Assembly: GCA_949130495.1 (NCBI GenBank)
Contig: OX422221.1
Span: 476,055,159-476,119,158, forward strand
Direction: 5' to 3'
Length of the DNA: 64,000 nt
Source: Sambucus nigra
Lineage: Eukaryota; Streptophyta; Magnoliopsida; Dipsacales; Adoxaceae
Below, one piece after another: positions 58,640 to 64,000 of this stretch. The position numbers were made by a program, and so were the translations under genes. The notes under the pieces were generated by a model. It saw only the letters and a program-made list of their open reading frames with translations, was not told where the DNA came from and ran no database searches. How positions within the stretch are numbered: the stretch's first letter is position 1; each line of letters starts with the position of its first letter.

Positions 58640-59660
58640 CCTCCCACTACAACAAGGTAGTCCTTGTGCTGGTGTACTAAAGTCAACAGGTTGTGTTATT
58701 TTATCCTATACTAGTGTTGTTAAAGAATCTTGTTGGTGCCCTCGCAACTCTTCAAAAATAACTTTACTTTTGGGTTTATGATTCATCATATAACCCTCTT
58801 CCAATAATTGGGCATTGGTGCTAACAATGACCTTCTGATCGTTAGGATCATAAAATAAATAACCCTTAGTTTCCTTAGGATATCCTATAAAGAAACAAAC
58901 TTCTGATCTTGATTCTAACTTATTAGTATCTATCTTCAACACATGTGCTGGACTACCCCAAATCTGAATATATTTCATACTAGGCTTGCGCCCAATCCAC
59001 AATTCCTTGGGCATAGTAGAGACCGCCTTTGAAGGTACCAAGTTCAGTAAATAAGTGGTCGTTTATAAAGCATGTCCCCAAAATGAATATGGGAGATCTG
59101 TATAACTTAACATGGACCTAATCATATCCAAAAGTAAAGTTAACATGGACTCTGAATCTGGGCATTGGTGCTTAGGTCATGTTCCTCCTTTCTGCTACAC
59201 TCTTTTGGTAAGGCATACCAGGTGCAGACAATTGGGATGTGATCCCTTTATCTTCTAGATATTGCCTAAACTTACCTAAGAGGTACTCTCCACCACAATC
59301 AGATCGTAGTGTCTCAGTACTTTTACGTTGATGCTTCTCCACTTCTCCACTTCTGCACTATAAACTTTTAATTTCTCAAAGGCTTCGTACTATGGTGCAT
59401 TAGATAAACGTACCCATACCTTGAGTATTCATCTATGAAAGTCATAAAATACTCAAAGCCCCCTCTTGCTCGGGTTGTCATTGGTCCAGATAGATCAGAA
59501 TTTACCAATTCTAATAGCTCTTTACCTCTTTAGCCCTTGGCCGATAAAGGCGTCTTTGTCATCTTACCTTCTAAACAGGATTGACAAACGGGAAGTGCCC
59601 CCACTTCTAGTGAGGTCAAATTTCCACTTTCTACCAGTTTGTAATCCTCTTTAGATTAAT
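58640..59660 (-). pseudogene. integrase of element F
   Basis: The C-terminal part is open at 59041-58706: VPSKAVSTMPKELWIGRKPS, WGSPAHVLKIDTNKLESRSE and CFFIGYPKETKGYLFYDPND, then VSTNAQLLEEGYMMNHKPKS. The core (59660-59050) is fragmented, but ILKVWVRLSNAP, LRHYDLIVVES and the LPYSFWGHAL-type segment can be read across frames. Confidence 0.85.
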
Positions 59661-60179
59661 ATGACCTAGGTGTAAGTGTCAAAGATAGGTTTGGTTCACT
59701 AAAGAGGGTTCTTTTCTCTTAAAATTTGGTCTAATTAAATTATGAAAAATATTAATTTGTTGTGTGGGAGAGATAGGATTAACAATATAAAGATTATTAA
59801 CAAATATACTAGAACAAACAAAAGATTTATTTTTCTTAATAACCATGAGTTTATTAAAAGAAATTGAATATCCATAAAAATTTAAACAAGAAACTGAAAT
59901 CAAATTCCTTATAATGGAAGGTGAATAAAGATAATATTTTAAAAGTAAAATCCTAATATTATTGAAGATTAAATTAAAGTCTCCCACAATAGCTACTGCT
60001 ACTCTCATAGCATCTCCCATAGTCAGATAAATCTCTCCATCACTTAGTCACCTGGTTTCCTGAAACCCCTATAAAGAATTGCATGCATGATTCGTAGCTC
60101 TCGTATCTACACACCAGGTACTGGTAGTATGAACCACAAAACATGATTCAACGATAAATAAATGGAATTTACCTGCATT

Positions 60180-60833
60180 GTTCTGTCTATAATGGAAAAC
60201 TGAACAATTGTTCTTCCAGTGTCCTGACCGCTTACAGTGGAAAAACTTGCCATTGAGATTTTTTCACACCTCCCTGAGGCCCACGAGATTCTTGAGGGAC
60301 CATAACCTATTTATGAGTCTTCTTCTTCTTTTCATTCTTGCTCATAGGCTTAGAAGTATAACCTCTCTCAGCAATAAAAGCACTTACTAACTTCTTGATG
60401 AGTCCCTCAGCTGCTTGTAGTTCTTTAAGTAGTTCCGTCAAAGAGTAAGAAAGTTTGTTCATATTGTAATTTAGGCGAAAATACTTAAAGGACTTAGGAA
60501 GTGACTAGATAAAAATATCTCCTGGGTTTCCCCATCTATTTCTGCTTCAAGGATTTCAAGCTCATTGTGAAGAGACATCATCCTTAAAATATGTTCCCTC
60601 ACTGGGTTCCCTTCAGCCATGTTTGTGTTCATGAGTTTGTTCATGGAAACCTGCCTTGCAGTACGATTATGATCTCTAAACATATCTTTGAGGTTTAGCA
60701 TCATTTCATAGTCATGGTCTATCGACTGATGCTGATGTTGCATAACATTTGACATAGATGCCAAAATGTAACACCGCGTAATCTCATGAGCCTTGATCCA
60801 TTTCTGGTAATCTTGGTTTTCCTTTTCGACCAC
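60180..60833 (-). pseudogene. gag of element F
   Basis: Open from 60833 to 60471: WIKAHEITRCYILASMSNVM, DYEMMLNLKDMFRDHNRTAR and NMAEGNPVREHILRMMSLHN, a UBN2-type copia gag. A knuckle lies near 60205-60250, FHCKRSGHWKNNC, whose first Cys is Phe. The N-terminal part upstream of 60833 is not in an open frame. Confidence 0.82.
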
Positions 60834-62427
60834 CCCTCACCAGGTTTCTCAAGACAGATCTCATATAGCACAAACTTGTATCATTTAATAGTCACACAAT
60901 ATCCAAATTCCTTTTCCAGTTAATATAATTAGGTCTAGTTAATTTGTTTTACTTGAGAATGACAACATGTGGATTGAAAGAGCTTCCCATCTTAATACTG
61001 GGAATCAAATAATAAAATAAATTATTATAGGACATAAAACTTTTTGAATTATAAATTAAAATTAATGTTGCCTCTATCAATTTTAAAAGAATCCATTGGC
61101 AACCCGATTACCATTTGAATAATATTCCTCTTTAGAGAACATACTTTCCAAAAAAAACCAGGCAGGCTTATTCCTTTTAATTTTATTATCTTGATAAAAC
61201 CTATGTCAAATAAAATTAAATAGCCAATACTTTGGTCCCAAAAAATCATAATATTCTTCTTTGGAGAACCTACCATTATTTTATGTCTAAGTTTATACCA
61301 CCAACTAATTTTAAATTACCTCATATTGCATAGACTCCTCCTTTAGGGCTTCTTATGTCAATAATGAATCCAAAATTACCCTTAAGGAAATTTATACCGA
61401 CTACCAAAATAATTAGCATTCCTAGTTGGATAACCTACTTATTATTGAAAGTGTACAAATCGTTGATGGAGACCATGGGAGTTTCTCTTTAAAAATTCCC
61501 TCTTCCACTTAGTAATTTAAAATCTTTGTGAGGGTTATAAAAAAATGTGTGCAATTTTTAATTAATTAAAAAAATCTAGGACATTTGATATATTTTCAAA
61601 AATACCGGGATATCCCCATTTTAATATATCAAGCAAATGTGTGATAAATAAAAAATTTCTAACACCCTTGATCGTTATAAAAAAAGAATAGTCAATTTTT
61701 TTTATTCTCTAACCAGACATATTAATGTCCACAATTCAAAATAATTATGAATTATTCACATTTAGAATCTGCATGATTTCAGTCCGATCGGTATTCCATG
61801 TTGTCCATAATTATAAGGGAACCATTAACACATATTAACAACCCTAAATTTAAACTTGAATAATGAAGACATAAATCAATGTAACTAAGAAGATCGAGAT
61901 AAATAAGGATTCCCGACTATTATGGTCAAGATACAACTCTTTCGTAGATTGGAGTTCTCAACAGTCATCCTGACACCTAAACACTTCATATTCCACTGCA
62001 CTGGGATGACACAAGGTTCTATCTGCCCGGTTAGGTAGCAGGGTCAAGGGGGCTGCACTCGCGGGGGTCTGGTGGCAGCGCCCCCACCTCCATGCACTTT
62101 TTACACTGTCCATACAAATCTCTATCACCTCAATTAAAAATTATAATCAAAATCGTAACAATTTACATATGTCCTATGACTCTATTAATGATTTGACTTT
62201 CTACATCAATATTACATTAATCTAGTGAAAAACATAACGATGAATAAATCATCGGGGGATCTAATCACATAGAACATATACATAAATATGTGACCATAAT
62301 AGTGGGACTAGATCGCGGCAAAACATAAATTATCACAAATCTATATTCTACCTAACACCCATTAACATATATGATTGCTACAATTAGACAATATGGATGA
62401 GTTCAACCTATACGCAGCATCAACAAA
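60834..62427 (-). other. 5' internal region of element F
   Basis: Leader and N-terminal gag territory, AT-rich with long T/A runs. I could not assign a protein. The GC-richer patch at about 62020-62095 (CGGGGGTCTGGTGGCAGCGC) stands out from its surroundings but has no recognisable identity. Confidence 0.5.
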
Positions 62428-62439
62428 GCTCTAATACCA
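62428..62439 (-). other. primer-binding site of element F (tRNA-iMet)
   Basis: On the minus strand TGGTATTAGAGC, one transition from the canonical form, two bases from the 5' LTR. Confidence 0.88.
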
Positions 62440-62441
62440 AT

Positions 62442-63734
62442 TATTGGAGCGACAATCCAAGGGCCTATTGAATATGCATGTAGATCGAACTACGAAATAA
62501 ATACACATACTTGAATTCCTACAAGGCATAATTAGTATTTACCTTTCGAGATATATTTGATTTTATCTTGTGTTAGCACCTCACGATCTTCTACTATATT
62601 CCTGATATGCACAACCACGAGTAGAGTGTGGGCTCTATCTCCGTGACAACCTACTCTTCTCACTTTTCCTCTCCGCTGTCTCTCTTTCTCACAAATTCGA
62701 ATTTGGGTCTTTTGAGTATCAAAGAGTGACGGATGGCTTAATAAAAAAGGGTTTTAGGTGCATATATATAGGCTAGATTAGGGACCCTAAGGAGAGATAC
62801 AAATGTGGTTCGTAATAGGATTGAGAAAACCTAATCCTTTTCAGATCCTAATCTCAGTCCCTTAATTATAATTAATACCACTAAATAGTTATAATTGCAA
62901 CTCCACTTCTTAACTCAAAATTATATTTTGAGCTCCTCGTCATTAATTACATAATTCTCCCCACGTTAAGGTTATAGATACCTGTTAATAAAATAAATTA
63001 CTTATAATTTATTTCATTAACTTCCTTAAGTCCTTGAGCGATCCAACTTAACTTATTTATAGTATCGAATTAACATAATCCACCTGCAGGGTTTGACATA
63101 TACAAAACCTATAAGCATCTCAGGGGGTATTACCAGCCTCTATATCGAGACTTGGATTCCAAAGACTTTCACCATACATTAATCACCATTAGCCAATCTA
63201 TCAAGATTGATTTAATAATGAATCTCACCCAATAGGTCAAAGCAATAAATAACTAGTGCCTATGTCCATAAATCATATTTGGATTAAGAGCCTTACCTAA
63301 ACCTAATAATAATGAGGTTTACATTGTCTTATAAAATCACTATAAAGACAATGACCTCAAGGTGGTCCCATTTAATACACATAAAGTGTACTAGCACAGT
63401 AAGTTTAAACTATACAGTTTACCATAATTAAGATAGACTTACTAAAATATTGTGCTACAACTTACTGATGGTGTGTCCCGTTCCATCTAAGAATGTTAAC
63501 GATAAAACTTATATTCTACAAGAACTGGTGATATGATTCTCTATGTGTAAGCCGTACTTTACACACCAGAACACCTGCTAAGCAGAATAAAAGACATTGG
63601 CAATATATAAAATAATGCAAACATTATTTCTATACTTGATTCTCATTAAAATAGGAAAAACTGATTTTATTTTAATAATAAATTCATAACTAAAACTATT
63701 ACATAAAGCATGGTTTTAGTCTACTTCTTTAATA
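62442..63734 (-). repeat. 5' LTR of element F
   Basis: 1293 bp. On + it begins TATTGGAGCGAC (TG decayed to TA) and ends CTTTAATA. Partner of 55639-56987. Confidence 0.9.
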
Positions 63735-64000
63735 ATTAATTTTTTATCTCTTAATCCTTTAATTTTTACTTTTACTTCATTTAGTTAATTTCATACTCTA
63801 AGAATAAAAATTTCATGATAGACTCCTAAGGCACATCTCACTGGCTGATTGATGTACCACTAATCATCGAATAAGACACATCTTAAGTCTATAAATCCAG
63901 GCTATCACATGCCATATAATAATATATGTGCTTCTAGTATATGTAATACGTATATCCACAGTCATAAGTATATAGGTACAAATCCCTATAATAATCATAT

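Larger units (their letters stand above)
55639..63734 (-). mobile_element. element F: Ty1/copia (Tork/Tnt1-like), complete but decayed
   Basis: LTRs 55639-56987 and 62442-63734; on + the left copy starts TGTTGGAGCGGC and ends TATAACA. Exact 5-bp target duplication ATTAA at 55634-55638 and 63735-63739. PBS next to the right LTR and PPT next to the left give - orientation. The interior has gag, knuckle, integrase, RT and RNase H in copia order, with many stops. LTR divergence is clearly higher than in A or D, so this is an old insertion. The Tork/Tnt1-like label comes from the RT wording. Confidence 0.93.
55052..64000 (-). repeat. 5' LTR of element G, split by copia F, runs off window
   Basis: From about 55052 (TGAAACCACG) the LTR of a minus-strand element runs to 55638 and resumes at 63740, on both sides of copia F and its ATTAA duplication. 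No second copy is in the window, so the LTR call rests on the PBS alone. It is non-coding. Confidence 0.55.

Noticed and set aside
61049..61276. 75-residue minus-strand frame in the F leader
   Set aside because: Isolated, AT-rich, no similarity to copia gag that I can see.

Overview
The window is repeat-dense nuclear DNA of a flowering plant, probably a eudicot. Nearly all recognisable coding sequence belongs to LTR retrotransposons of the plant Ty1/copia and Ty3/gypsy lineages and to hAT and Mutator-like DNA transposons. Primer-binding sites match plant initiator-Met tRNA, introns are plant-like, and microsatellites are AT-rich. I found no convincing single-copy host gene, no tRNA or rRNA gene and no CRISPR array. 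Most pol genes carry many stops and frameshifts.

Layout. 1-3650: decayed SIRE-like copia remnant (+). 4044-4906: Mutator-like element with ~160-bp inverted repeats and a 9-bp target duplication. 4907-10672: AT-rich non-coding DNA with microsatellites, probably including the 5' LTR of the next element. 10673-49030: one old Ty3/gypsy element ('C', Tekay/Del-like, +) opened by three insertions. These are a hAT-like element (13046-14505), an Athila-like non-autonomous LTR element 'B' (14648-30785), and a Tat-lineage gypsy element 'D' (32180-48375). B is itself interrupted by a gag-only SIRE-like copia element 'A' (21279-28582, -). D is interrupted by a near-intact hAT element (32981-37326). Target-site duplications support every one of these insertions, and the pieces of C read across the gaps as one RT-RNaseH-integrase order.

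49031-53005: a spliced plant-mobile-domain (PMD) gene on +, next to a Tat-type RT fragment on - (53006-53640). Together they are probably a deleted Tat element with an antisense extra gene. 53641-64000: an LTR element 'G' on -, whose 5' LTR is split by a Tork/Tnt1-like copia element 'F' (55639-63734, -, TSD ATTAA).

The most interesting content is not standard gag-pol. It comprises a hAT transposase of 700 codons spoiled by a single stop; two long antisense genes between integrase and 3' LTR of D, one with a textbook intron and a Transposase_28-like N-terminus; the PMD gene; the two unexplained proteins of element B; palindromic arrays inside the LTRs of A and B; and a ten-copy tandem repeat in D. 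Names A to H are mine. Lineage names rest on motif recognition by eye, not on a search.
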